Source of the DNA: Microglena sp. YARC
Taxonomy: Eukaryota; Chlorophyta; Chlorophyceae; Chlamydomonadales; Chlamydomonadaceae
Length of the DNA: 64,000 nucleotides
Assembly (NCBI GenBank): GCA_022414725.1
Contig: CM039463.1
Location: 21,137,359 to 21,201,358 of the forward strand
Direction of reading: 5' to 3'
Below the pieces are notes generated by a model that saw nothing but the letters and a program-made list of their open reading frames with translations, was not told the origin of the DNA and did not search any database. This document shows, piece after piece, positions 10,887-20,919 of this stretch. How positions within the stretch are numbered: position 1 is the stretch's first letter; the number at the start of each line of letters is the position of its first letter. Position numbers and translations under genes: made by a program.

Positions 10887-11211
10887 TATCAGCTTTAATA
10901 CACTCCGTAGAGTGGACAGAGATGATTGCGACGGAACAGACGCGCCAATCTATACACGGAGACGAGAATTACGTTACAAGCACAGGAGACCCATTAAGGG
11001 GCACCAGTGGTGAAAGGGGCGGCAGCCTGGAACCTAACAGGGTACAGGCTAGACCGGTGACGCAGTCAACAGGAAGCTGTCACTGAGTCAAGAAGGATGA
11101 CACAGTCTACGGGAAGCTAGCACAGTACTGGCAGAGCCGATAGTTCTAAGGAAGTACATAAGTAGTCACCAAGTCATAAAACGCGTGAGAGCACCGCAAT
11201 TCATGCTGACA
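10887..11211 (-). repeat. 5' LTR of the inner element
   Basis: This 325-bp LTR looks identical to 5503-5827. The target duplication ATGAG follows at 11212-11216. Confidence 0.93.
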
Positions 11212-11234
11212 ATGAGCAATAGACTATAGCATAT

Positions 11235-12353
11235 TTAGGTCCCAGATGCTGGGTATCCATCAAGGTCCAGCTGGGTGTGGAGTTTCTGCAGGAGGGTGGA
11301 GAAAGATTTTCTAGACATCCTTGGGGTGTCCAGCATGTTAATGAATGTGAAATCCATTGGGCTCCAATTCATGCTGAGGTTGTTGACACAAATGACTCTG
11401 CCCCCAAGATTCACACAGCTGATGGGGTGCATGAGCATCTTGGGCCAGGAGATCAATACCCTTGCATGTGCTTGAACCATAGCTGCTTGTAGGCAGATGG
11501 CCCACTGAATGGTGGGCCTGTCAGCTGTGGAGACAGTGGGATATATGTGGACCATGTGCTGCAATCTGTTGACATGCTTGAGGAGGGGTCCACAGACTGA
11601 GGAGGGACTGTTGTGCATCTGTCTGCTGGGAAACTTAAACATCTCAGCAGCTAAAAGGGCAGGGAACTTGATGGCTAGCTTGTCAATGAGGGTGGGGACA
11701 GGCTGTCTAGGTCTGATGCTAAAGGCTCTAAGGGAAGAAGGGGAATTGTTGAGGGTAGTCAGCAGGGTTCCAAACTTGGTTCTGGAGAGGCCAGAGTTGT
11801 TCAGGAAATGGACTGGGTAGGTGTTCATGTTGACATGAGTTAGGGGCTGATCAGGGGAGGGGGAAGTAGCTGAGGGAATCCACTGGTCAAACCTAAGGGC
11901 TTGGGAGAGCTCATGCTGGGTGCAGGACCCCTGTCCATCAACAGGAAATGCATTCTCATATGTGGTTCTGGCTTGGTCTAGTAGGAGGTCCATCTCTCTT
12001 CTGGCTTGTGCTTCTGTCAGGTTACAGAGCTCATCATGGGGAACAGAGGGGAGCTGCTGGATAGGGGCTGTGGAGTAATCAGGGTCTGGAATGAAGTCAT
12101 GGGAGGATGTGGTGTACAAGTCATATTCCAGCAAGTCATCTTGGTGTGGTGAGAATTCCCCCCCATTGTCTGACTGGATCAAGGAAGGTATGCTGGCTTG
12201 GACAAGGTCAGGCATGTCATCCTCACCAATTGCTGGGATCAGATCTGGTAGGCTGCTGGAGCTGGTGGCACTGTCCTGTGGGGTGGTGCAACTGCCAGCA
12301 GAGTCATCATTGTAGTGGGTTGGCTTGATCAGCTCTGGTTGGGTGACCATCAT
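11235..12353 (-). CDS. unidentified second ORF of the outer retroelement (372 aa)
   Basis: This uninterrupted minus-strand frame of 372 codons starts MMVTQPELIKP. It lies on the same strand as the gag frame and downstream of it, and is probably an accessory or residual pol product. The N-terminal 140 residues are acidic and rich in Ser, Pro and Asp. The middle is rich in Pro and Leu without a clear fold signature. Residues 61-67 read SDNGGEF, which resembles the second-Asp motif of copia integrases, but nothing else of an integrase surrounds it. No transmembrane segment is evident. I do not recognise the family. It ends 18 bases before the inner element's target duplication. Confidence 0.6.
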   Translation of the reverse strand: MMVTQPELIKPTHYNDDSAGSCTTPQDSATSSSSLPDLIPAIGEDDMPDLVQASIPSLIQSDNGGEFSPHQDDLLEYDLYTTSSHDFIPDPDYSTAPIQQLPSVPHDELCNLTEAQARREMDLLLDQARTTYENAFPVDGQGSCTQHELSQALRFDQWIPSATSPSPDQPLTHVNMNTYPVHFLNNSGLSRTKFGTLLTTLNNSPSSLRAFSIRPRQPVPTLIDKLAIKFPALLAAEMFKFPSRQMHNSPSSVCGPLLKHVNRLQHMVHIYPTVSTADRPTIQWAICLQAAMVQAHARVLISWPKMLMHPISCVNLGGRVICVNNLSMNWSPMDFTFINMLDTPRMSRKSFSTLLQKLHTQLDLDGYPASGT

Positions 12354-13479
12354 GACTAGAAGGGGAATGGGGTTACAGGGATTTGGGAAAGAGCCCTACC
12401 AATTAAACGCAATCTAAGACGAGTTGGTTTAACTTTAAGCGAGTGCTAAACTAGTGTTAAGCTAGTTATAATCTTTGGAGGTAGTTTAAAGGTAAGAACC
12501 CGCTTATAGCGCGTTTTTAGGTCGTTTATGTCTAAAATATTAGCTTAAACTTTTTGAAGGATGAACCTCTAAAAGGTTAAACTTGCTTAACGCCCTCAAT
12601 GGACTCATACTTGCCTTGTGGGGCTACTAACGATGTAAATGTATATGATACTTGCAGGTCAACATTTTGAATGCCATGCTAAAGCTGGATGTTTTCTTTG
12701 ATAGTAACGCTACTCCGTATGCCCCACTTGGCGCTACCTCTTGTCTTGCCCTATTATCTCACGACGCGGAGAGTGGGGGAGTTGAATGTGCTGGATGTCA
12801 TCGTCAGAGCGTTGTTTTCACACTTTAATATCCGTTCCCCCCCTCCCCCCTTCACTCTCTTCCCTCCCTTGAATTGTTCGCAATGTATGTTAATATCAAG
12901 AATGGCTAATATGTAATTCCCATGTCGAAGGATTTAGCACTGCCACAAGCAGGAAGACTGGTAAGAGAGAGATATACTCGGACAAGTTTACACTTAGGAG
13001 GCTCGAGTGTATCAAGCCTCCGTGAGCATATGCGATGATCCCTAATCGGGTTTTGACAACTCACGGTGAGTACAAGTACTGTAAGTACAAGCACGGTTGT
13101 GTAAGCACATGGGCTGAAAACAACGCGGCCATCTGACCAACGGGGTTGCACCATGTAACAAACCAAATATGCACCTGCCAACCAAAAGTGGTTGCAAAAT
13201 GTTCAAATCCAAACAACCATACACCAAGCATATCATAACTTCAAATGTCTAAGGATTATCAAAGCACCTGCCACTACGCACAAGTGCAGAAGCTCGAATA
13301 AACTTAGCAAACACAAAGAGGACACACATATTGCCACACGATTTCTTTTTGGTAAATCTGTAATTCTGCCACAAAGGGGTGTGCAAAATTTCATCAACCA
13401 ATCAAACCAGACATGGCAGGCACAGCATAAGAAGAACAACTAAACACAATCCAAAGCCGCCAATCACCTAGACGTGGCT

Positions 13480-14760
13480 CATCTAGCTAGCCATCCAAGA
13501 CGGTTATCAACCGCCCAATCTAGTACTAGTTAGTCTTTTTACTAACAAATTTGACTACTAGGCTCTACACAAAGGGGGGATAGCAAGGGAGGATTATTGG
13601 GAGGGGAAAGTCAATAAGCACCCCACAGTTTTATTAACCACAGCGGGTCACTTCTATCTCAAAAACTTATTACTATGACCTTGTACCAAGGGCAGTTGGC
13701 GATCAATTAGCCATCCAAGACGGCGTTCAACCGTGTAACCAAGTACAATTCAGTCTTTTTACTAACCACCCTAACTACTAGGCTCAACACTAGGGGAGTA
13801 TAGGCGTATAGCACGAGAGGATTGGGCGGGGAAAGTCACTAAGCACCCCACAGTTTTCTAAACCACAGTTATCCCCCGGTTTTCTAAACCACAGTCACCC
13901 CACAATTTTCTAAACCACAGTCACCCCACAGTTTTCTAAACCACACCGGGTCACTAAAATTTCAATACTTATCAATATGACCTTGTACCAAGCAAGGGCA
14001 GTCGACGATCAATTAGCCATCCAAGACGGCGTTCAACCGTCTAACTAAGTACAATTCAGTCTTTTTACTAACCACCCTAACTTCTAGGCTCAACACGAGG
14101 GGAGCATAGCACGAGAGGATTGGGCGGGGAAAGTCACTAATAAGCACCCCACAGTTGTCTAAACCACAGTTATCCCCCGGTTTTCTGAACGACAGCCACC
14201 CCACAATTTTCTTAACCATAGTCACCCCACAGTTTTCTAAACCACAGCGGGTCACTTCAATTTCAAAAACTTATTAATAAGACCTTGTACGAAGGGCAGT
14301 TGGCGATCAACTAGCCATCCAAGACGGGGATCAACCATTTGACCAAGTACAAGTCAGTCTTATACTAACCACCATGACTATTACGCTGAACAAGAGGGGG
14401 GTATAGCATGAGAGGATTGATTGGGAGGGGAAAGACACAAAGCACCCCACAGTTTTCTAAACCACAATCATCCCACAGTTTTCTAAACCACAGCGGGTCA
14501 ATTCAAATTCAAACACTTGCTACTAAGACCTTGTACCAAGGGCAGTTGGCGATCAACTAGCCATCCAATACAGCGATCAACCGCCTATCCAAGTACCAGT
14601 CAGTATTTTTACTAACCTCCATGACTACGAGGCTCAACATGAGGGGGGTATAGCACGAGAGGATTGGGAGGGGAAAGACACTTAGCACCCCACAGTTTTC
14701 TAAACCACAATGGGTCACTTCAAATTCAAACACTCATTAAGACCTTGTACGTAGGGCAGA
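13480..14760. repeat. tandem array of 220-306-bp units inside the outer element
   Basis: The word GCCATCCAA recurs at about 13490, 13710, 14016, 14313 and 14560. Each unit contains AGTCTTTTTACTAACCACC, GGGGAAAGTCAC and one to four short sub-repeats of CCCCACAGTTTTCTAAACCA. Units differ in length mainly through the number of sub-repeats. They show no coding potential. Confidence 0.85.
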
Positions 14761-15859
14761 CTAGGCTGTACATTAAGTAGGTATACCTAGCACGAGAGGA
14801 CTCACTTGGGATGGGTAGATACTAAGCACCCCACACATTGGTAAAGGCTATACATGTAGCCCGTAGGTGGGCTATCTTTACTCCCCCTCTTCCTCTTCCT
14901 CTCTAGCTCTAACTCTCACTCTCCGCATGAGCCTCTCCCTTTCTTGTACTATTATTCTTGCATCGCTTTTCTCTGTGCTAAATAACACCGGTGTGGCATA
15001 CCCAGCAGCCTCCAGAATGCTTGCCTTCTTGCGTGCCTCCTTGCCTTGCTGCGTGCCTGCGTGCTTCCCGTGCTGCTGTGTTGCTGCTTGCCTTCAGATT
15101 CATTCCTCTAATCCAAAAAACATCCACTAATGTAGGGCAAGTATGTTCGGTGGCCATGGGCAGGCATCCTCCTCCCACCAGATGACAGTTTGACTATGGA
15201 CGAGTGGAGGAAGATGATTGAGGTCCAGCCTTACAAGGCCTAAGCAATCTAGGAGCAGATTTAGGGAGTGACATATTTGTGATGTCTACACTAGTATGAC
15301 AATAGGTTACGCTTATGACGAAGAGACGCGTTAGACTTCTATTTGGTTTTGCGTTCCTCTTGCATGGTGTTGTATTCCTTTCCAATCACTTAAATTGTCA
15401 CAAGGTTATGACCCAAGTTTGGGATGATTATTGGCTTCCAATTCCAAGTCCTACCGTGCGATACCCACGGAGACTAGGTACTGGAGTTCAAGGAGTACAT
15501 ATGTTTTACTACTCGTGGTCCGGGTGTAGGGTGCTAAAAAGCTTGTAGGGTGAGGGAGCATATCATTGTTGTGTGCGGGGTAAGAGATGCTAGTGTGCAT
15601 GTGTCACAAACATCTAGATGCTTCATCATTAGCTCACACGGCGGAACAACTGCTATTACAATGTAACATGATTCCAAGTGCTATTACAAAATATATGTAA
15701 CATGAATGTGAATAAACCGTGAGCCATGTCCCCCACCCCCCAGGTGTATTTATTACCCACTAAACGAGGGGGTTAAACAACATCGGTTACTTAATCGAGC
15801 TCTAACTACACAGTTAACCGACCAGGGTTCCACTAGCCTTAATCCACTAAACCCCGTTA

Positions 15860-16110
15860 AACCAGCACGATTATAAATCTTAAACTAGTCCAAGATTAGG
15901 GATATTAACCGAGCCTTAACCAGTAAACCTCGATAAACGATCACGCTTTAAAATCTTAAACTAGTCCGGGATTAGGGATATTAACCGAGCCTTAACCTCT
16001 AAATGCTTGTAAACGATCTCGCTTAAAAAGCTTAAACTAGTCCGGGATTAAGGATATTAAACGATCGTAAACCACTAAACTCCTATAAACGATCACTCTA
16101 AGCTACCTTT
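15860..16110. repeat. short tandem repeat near the gag 3' end
   Basis: Three copies of a roughly 60-70-base unit contain CTTAAACTAGTCCGGGATTA and GGATATTAACCGAGCC. The stretch is non-coding. Confidence 0.7.
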
Positions 16111-16206
16111 AACCGAGCATAGGTTTAGCGATCTTAAACCCCTAAACCGCTAAAACGCGCTATAAACGGCGTTTACGGACATCTTAAGCGAGTTCAGCTT
16201 ACTAGT

Positions 16207-18018
16207 TTAAAGCAAATCGGTCTCTTTTTTAAACGACTTCCCAGGCCAAACTGTAGACGTTTTAGATTGCGTATATTTGGTAGGGGAGGGGGTGTTCTTA
16301 GAGGTGCTAGTGAAGTAGAGGCCATGCCTTTTGGGGCATAAGAGTATAGTCTTGGGACCTTTGGCTGTGGGTAGGGAGAGAGTAGCAGCAGCACTGGACA
16401 GGTGAACTTGAAGCCTAGGGGAGAGTCTGTGTGCTGCACGCAAGCTGATGATGTTGGCTGTAGTCAGGGGTGGGGCAAGGAGCACGTCGTGGAGGGTGAT
16501 CAAGGATCCATGGTGGCCCCTGATGGAGGCTTTCCCTTTCTGGAGGCAGAGTAGTGGAGATGCTCCAAGGTCAGCCAGGTGGAGACTAATAGGCTGGGGG
16601 AGATCCTGAATATCATGCAAGATGGAGGGGTTACTGGTGCAGTGGGAGTGGGCTGCACAGTCTAAAAGCCATTCTGTCTGGAGGTCTGTCTGGTACTGGG
16701 CAAGAAGTGTACTGGCAGCATGATCCACATTTGCATCCTTATCATCATCATCATCAGTAGTGCCATCACTTGAAACTAGATCTGGCATAGGCTCATCTCT
16801 TTCTATAAGACATGTATCAGAATCAGTTATGGGTCCAAAAGTAGTGTCATCCATGGGGGCATGTGGGGTAGACAGGGGTGTGGACTTGCCTCTTGAGTCA
16901 GCAAACTGGAGGGGCTGTTGTGGTTCATCAGTTGTCAATGCCATGAAGTTGTGCTCATCCTCATTGTCTGTGCTGGACTGGGAGATGGAACAGTCATCAT
17001 CTGCAACATGGGCATGCCCACGTCTATCACGGCGGCTCTTAGGGTCTTTGTTGGATGCTCTGGTGTCTCTCCTAGGTGACTTGGATTTGCTGGAGGACCT
17101 CCTGGCTGCATCCTTGGGGGGTGATGGGGATCGCCTACGTGCAGATGTGGATGAGAACGGAGGGGGCCTGTACTTCAGTTCTGTGGAGGGACTGGTGCAA
17201 GTTACGGAGTTGTGCCCAAAGCCATTGCAGTTCCAGCAAGTCATCTGGGTAGATGGGATACGGTCCTTCCTTGGGCGGCCGTGGAAAGCAGCAGCTGCCA
17301 TGTGCTCAGTCTCTTCTGGGGAGATGGTAGAGTCAGAGATTTGGTTTGAGACTTGGTACCTGATGATTTGAGTCTGGAAGGAGGCAAAGTCAGGGCAGAC
17401 AGAGTTGTGGGAAGAGAACCTGAATCCATTGTATTCTGGACGAGGTGCAAATCCTTGGACAATTATGCTGAGGAATGCAGGGATGGAAGTGTTGCTGACC
17501 CCATTCACTTGAGGAAGCAAGGTATAGAGCTCATAGCTGCGAGAGAGGTAGATTTGTAGTGACTCAGTGGGGGTCATCCTGAGGTTATACATGGATCTCA
17601 CTGCCCCTGTTTCCAGGTCAGAGTTCCGGTCTCCATATGAGAGTTTGAGGAACATGTAGGCCTTAGCAGCAACGGTAGTGTTAGCAAGGATGGCCTGTTG
17701 GATAGGTTCGGAGCAGTGTTTGAGGATCTCGTTCAGGGCAACAGCATTCTTTACCATGTTGATAGGGTAGGAAACAGCATGAGCCGCAATAACTGCGTTA
17801 TCGTGGCCCACATTCGGATAATGAGACTCCTCCAGTGGGTATCCGTCGGCATCTGCTGGCTCATCGGCGGGGGCAACGGCCTTCGCTGCCTCAATGGCAA
17901 CGGAGATGCACCCAGGGTGGGACCTGAGGTGACGGATGAGGAAGGGTCCAAACTTGTGCCATGGGACAGCAGGCGTGCCGTCGAAGATGAGTGCAGGGGG
18001 CTTGACTGGAGTCGCCAT
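16207..18018 (-). CDS. gag: copia-type Gag with zinc knuckle and degenerate protease
   Basis: This intact 603-residue minus-strand frame is the structural capsid polyprotein of the outer LTR element. It would package the element RNA in cytoplasmic particles. Residues 1-230 are a copia-type Gag domain. Residues 261-274 form a retroviral CCHC zinc knuckle (CWNCNGFGHNSVTC, C-x2-C-x4-H-x4-C) for nucleic-acid binding. A basic Ser/Arg-rich stretch follows (294-335) and then an acidic one (397-432). Residues 449-460 align with the copia protease active site, but the usual DSGA is DCAA. Residues 565-570 (HGLYFT) match the pre-integrase segment. The frame stops there, without integrase. The start ATG is the first in frame, about 590 bases after the LTR. 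Confidence 0.85.
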   Translation of the reverse strand: MATPVKPPALIFDGTPAVPWHKFGPFLIRHLRSHPGCISVAIEAAKAVAPADEPADADGYPLEESHYPNVGHDNAVIAAHAVSYPINMVKNAVALNEILKHCSEPIQQAILANTTVAAKAYMFLKLSYGDRNSDLETGAVRSMYNLRMTPTESLQIYLSRSYELYTLLPQVNGVSNTSIPAFLSIIVQGFAPRPEYNGFRFSSHNSVCPDFASFQTQIIRYQVSNQISDSTISPEETEHMAAAAFHGRPRKDRIPSTQMTCWNCNGFGHNSVTCTSPSTELKYRPPPFSSTSARRRSPSPPKDAARRSSSKSKSPRRDTRASNKDPKSRRDRRGHAHVADDDCSISQSSTDNEDEHNFMALTTDEPQQPLQFADSRGKSTPLSTPHAPMDDTTFGPITDSDTCLIERDEPMPDLVSSDGTTDDDDDKDANVDHAASTLLAQYQTDLQTEWLLDCAAHSHCTSNPSILHDIQDLPQPISLHLADLGASPLLCLQKGKASIRGHHGSLITLHDVLLAPPLTTANIISLRAAHRLSPRLQVHLSSAAATLSLPTAKGPKTILLCPKRHGLYFTSTSKNTPSPTKYTQSKTSTVWPGKSFKKETDLL

Positions 18019-18607
18019 GTTGACTGTCGCGGCGCTGGGGTCTTGGGGTCTTGGTCTTCACACCGGGTTAATAAACCGGCCTGTGGTAATCCGGGTGTGA
18101 AGCTTGTCGGGCTTCAGTCTTGGGTGTGCGGTTCGGAGGGAGTGGTGAGGGAGTGTTGACAACAAAGGGGGAACCAAATGGGTCCTGTTGGTCTGTAATG
18201 GTGGAGATAGTAGCAGGGGGCGGGGGGGGGCGGGGGGGGGGGGGGGGGGGGGGCACGAGGGTGTGCAGGGGTGAAACTCCGTGGCACAAGCAATCTTTAG
18301 GGGATTGCGCAACGCTGTGTGTGATCTGATGAGTGTGCAACTCACGTCGAAGATCTACTCAGACTCCTGGACTGCGTCTACGTTTCGTCTGTGACGGATG
18401 GTAGAGACAACGGGAGAGTTGTGTGGGCAGTAGGCGAGGCAGCGCAGGTTAGATTTCTCACGTGAATACGTAGACAATCCAGGGCCAAAAGCAGTACTCA
18501 AGCCGTCGAGCTAGTCTGAGGGGAAACTGTCACCTTGTGCAGGGCTGAAGATCCACTTGGCACGGGCGCAGGGGCGCTGTCTGCGGGTAGCGGTCGGGCC
18601 GATAACC
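18019..18607 (-). other. 5' leader of the outer element with hairpin, poly-G tract and possible primer site
   Basis: The untranslated leader lies between the 5' LTR and gag. It contains an inverted repeat (CTTCACACC near 18056 against GGTGTGAAG near 18095) just upstream of the gag start, and an almost pure G tract at 18210-18253. The minus strand next to the LTR reads GGTTATCGGCCCG. This resembles the complement of the anticodon arm of an initiator tRNA, as in the half-tRNA priming of copia elements. Confidence 0.55.
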
Positions 18608-18827
18608 TTTCAGTCGATAGAGTAGTTACACAGTGAAGACTGAAGAGCAGATAGCTTATCATCGCAACTCGTGCGGCTATATAGAAAAGGAAGTCATCAG
18701 GAAGATTCTGAAGACACGTGCAGGCCATAGCTAGCCTATGGCCTGGCGGCAGGCAACCCGGGTCCTGGAGCCACAGGACCACGCGTGCGCTATGCCAACT
18801 CAGTGTCCGACGCAACGGACAATAACA
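18608..18827 (-). repeat. 5' LTR of the outer element
   Basis: This 220-bp LTR differs from 4594-4813 by two bases. The GAACC target duplication follows at 18828-18832. Confidence 0.93.
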
Positions 18828-18832
18828 GAACC

Positions 18833-19745
18833 AGGGACTCCTGACGTTTTGAATAAGCCTGATACAACGTAATGTTTGGAATAACAGTGATACTCAAACA
18901 GATGCTTCCACCTGTAGGCAGCTTTGCCTTTTAATTTGCTCTTTCGTACGCTTTTTTGGAGGTTACCTCCTGGACCAGGTTCTGAGGGGTATGTTGCTCA
19001 AACCCTCACTGTTATAAAACTGTCCAGCTGCCCGGCGCTGTTCAGTCTTGGCATTGATTTTTGCTGAGTATGTAACAATATCCTCTCTCAGCTTAGCTGA
19101 TCCCCTGCAGGGTTGTTCAAGACGCTGTGTCCTCCGTCGCAGACACAACCAGGGTACTTCAAATGGCCAAATTGGCTAGCGCTCTAGTGCACTTGAAAAG
19201 AAAAAAACTGCGCTTTGTAGCGCAAAAATTGCTCGCAGCGCCCACAAGGGGTTGCAAAAAACTGCGCTTGAAGCGCAGAGGGGGTCAAAAAGTCAGCGCT
19301 CAAAAGCGCGCGCGCTTTGAATTACCCTGGACACAACGTCAAAGGGTCCCTTGCGTCGCAGGACGCAAAGTGGGGAAGGTCCGTCCGTTGACCAGAAGGA
19401 AGGGTCCGTTGCGTTGCAGGACGCAGGCTATACAATTGGTTTCAGACAGCAGAGCTGGGGGTCCTCCTGAAGTACCCTGATCCCCTACCTGCCAATTACT
19501 CCAAATTTAACTTGAACTTGGTTGAAAGTATGTACCGTATGTATATTTACAGTTCAGGGGTACCATCGCATACAAACAAAGGATAATATGAGAGGATGGC
19601 CTATACATTGCTCCATCCTTTAAGGCTGCTCGCCGTCTTCGGCAGTAACATAATCGGTTCAAATTCAAATTCGGCAGTAACATAATCAATTACTCCAAGC
19701 TGCCGCATTTGGTTAACTATATGCAAATCACCTGTTTTTTTAGCG
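18833..19745. other. non-coding flank with GACGCA-type repeats
   Basis: No gene is visible. The part at 19100-19440 has words shared with 1800-1900 and 2400-2450 (GGGTTGTTC, ACTTCAAATGGCCAAATTGG-like) and several GTCGCAGGACGCA-type segments. Confidence 0.5.
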
Positions 19746-19746
19746 A

Positions 19747-19748
19747 AG

Positions 19749-19782
<34 letters not shown>

Positions 19783-19975
19783 TGGGGGGCGTAGCCTCAA
19801 GATTGATCCCGTTGTACGACTGTCTGACTGTTCGCCCGACCGCCCCACCGACCGACCTAAAATTGAAGCCTGGCAAGTCAGCCAACTGTCTTATAACTAT
19901 CTGACTTCGGTCAGATCCATTTCCGTTGCCACCTGTCGTTCCGTTGCCAAGACACTCCGCCAATGTTATTTGTAA
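19747..19975 (+). repeat. dispersed repeat family B, copy 1
   Basis: A poly-C tract is followed by CTCCTGGGGGGCGTAGCC, a (CCGACCGACC)-like segment, CCTGGCAAGTCAGCCAAC and TTGCCACCTGTCGTTC, ending near ACACTCCGCCA. Two more copies lie at 46725-46925 (plus) and about 52070-52315 (minus), with the same order of segments. Confidence 0.75.
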
Positions 19976-20254
19976 TTCCGCTGTAGACGGCGAGAAGCTT
20001 GAAGGCTGATTGGCTATGTAATCAAACCAAACCAATCATTTTTGGCTTGGCTTGGCTTAGCTTGCAGACGGCGGGCAGCTTGAAGGCTAACTGACTATAT
20101 ACCCAAGCAACATTGAAAATAAACAGATCATTCAGTTTGGGGCGTTTTACAGATATAACTTAAACTCGAACTTGGTTACATACTTGCATAGCTGATGCCT
20201 TTGAGGCTGCTTGTCGGCTTCTTTTTTCTGTCTTGTGGACCTGTACAAGTTGTT

Positions 20255-20525
20255 ATACTGTTACATGGTACCTGGGACGCACCCTAATTCGGTAGGTTGC
20301 GTCCTGGGACGCACCCAAGTCGGTAGGTTGCGTCCTGAGACGCAGTTCTGTGACCAGGCTGCGTTCCACTATCAACAGAACCCGTAGTCTACGGCAATGG
20401 AGTGTTGGTGGGCCAATCAACTGATGGGTGAGACGCAACCAACATCCTGAACCTGCGTTTTGGACGCAACGGACCTTCCCCATGTTGCCTCCTGCAACGC
20501 AGCACGCTGCGTCCTGCACTACCCT
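20255..20525. repeat. GACGCA-type palindromic repeats
   Basis: Multiple copies of GGTTGCGTCCTGGGACGCA and its variants can fold on themselves. Related segments occur at 19340-19440 and 22450-22515 (TGCGTCCTGCGACGCAGGAC). Confidence 0.7.
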
Positions 20526-20559
20526 GCTGTGTTACACTGCTCATTCCGCAGTACGATGT

Positions 20560-20919
20560 TAGAGTCAAGACCCTTTAGCCTATTTTGCCTACCCCTGGAC
20601 TGTAACATACATACATGAAACCATACATCACGGTTGGGCAAGTCCTTTTAGCCTATTTTGCCTACCCCTGGACTGTAACATACATACATGAAACCATACA
20701 TCACGGTTGGGCAAGTCCTGTTAGCCTATTTTGCCTACCCCTGGACTGTAACATACATACATGAAACCATACATCACGGTTGGGCAAGTCCTTTTAGCCT
20801 ATTTTGCCTACCTCTGGACTGTAACTGACATACATGAAACCATACATCACGGTTGGGCAAGTCCTTTTAGCCTATTTTGCCTACCCCTGGACTGTAACTG
20901 ACATACATGAAACCATGCA
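20560..20919. repeat. 73-bp tandem repeat at the 3' end of the hydrolase gene (family A core)
   Basis: Five copies contain GGGCAAGTCCTTTTAGCC, TTGCCTACCCCTGGACTGTA and CATACATGAAACCATACATC. The unit core is the 3' half of dispersed family A. The last copy abuts the stop codon of the hydrolase gene, so the array lies in or next to its 3' UTR. Confidence 0.85.

Larger units (their letters stand above)
5503..11211 (-). mobile_element. inner copia-type LTR retrotransposon, defective
   Basis: Two 325-bp LTRs (5503-5827 and 10887-11211) that look identical flank this element. The 5-base duplication ATGAG lies at 5498-5502 and 11212-11216. On the minus strand the LTRs run TGTCAGC...GCTGATA, and a short purine tract (AGGTGGAG) precedes the 3' LTR. 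The interior keeps a degraded copia integrase (9410-9905 plus 7741-7862, minus strand) split by a LINE. A recognisable reverse transcriptase is missing. It inserted into the outer element in the same orientation. Confidence 0.92.
12354..16206 (-). other. long non-coding interior of the outer element
   Basis: This 3.85-kb stretch lies between the two open frames, where pol would be expected, but it holds no pol motifs. Its left end (12400-12600) and right end (15760-16200) share a style of sequence rich in AAACTAGT and TTAAACGA-like words. The middle holds a tandem array (13480-14760). A large non-coding interior is typical of non-autonomous LTR elements. Confidence 0.6.
4594..18827 (-). mobile_element. 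outer copia-type LTR retrotransposon, gag-only, with nested insertions
   Basis: Two 220-bp direct repeats (4594-4813 and 18608-18827) bound the element, and the 5-base duplication GAACC flanks it at 4589-4593 and 18828-18832. On the minus strand the LTR starts TGTTATTG. The 3' LTR is preceded by a G-rich polypurine tract (TTGGGGGGGA on the minus strand). A minus-strand gag/protease-like frame lies next to the 5' LTR and a second open frame lies further in. No integrase, reverse transcriptase or RNase H was found in the parts that belong to this element, so it is probably non-autonomous. A second element occupies 5503-11211. Without it the outer element is about 8.5 kb. Confidence 0.9.

Noticed and set aside
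16760..17371. 203-residue plus-strand frame
   Set aside because: It is the antisense shadow of the gag frame, which has the zinc knuckle and family motifs on the minus strand.
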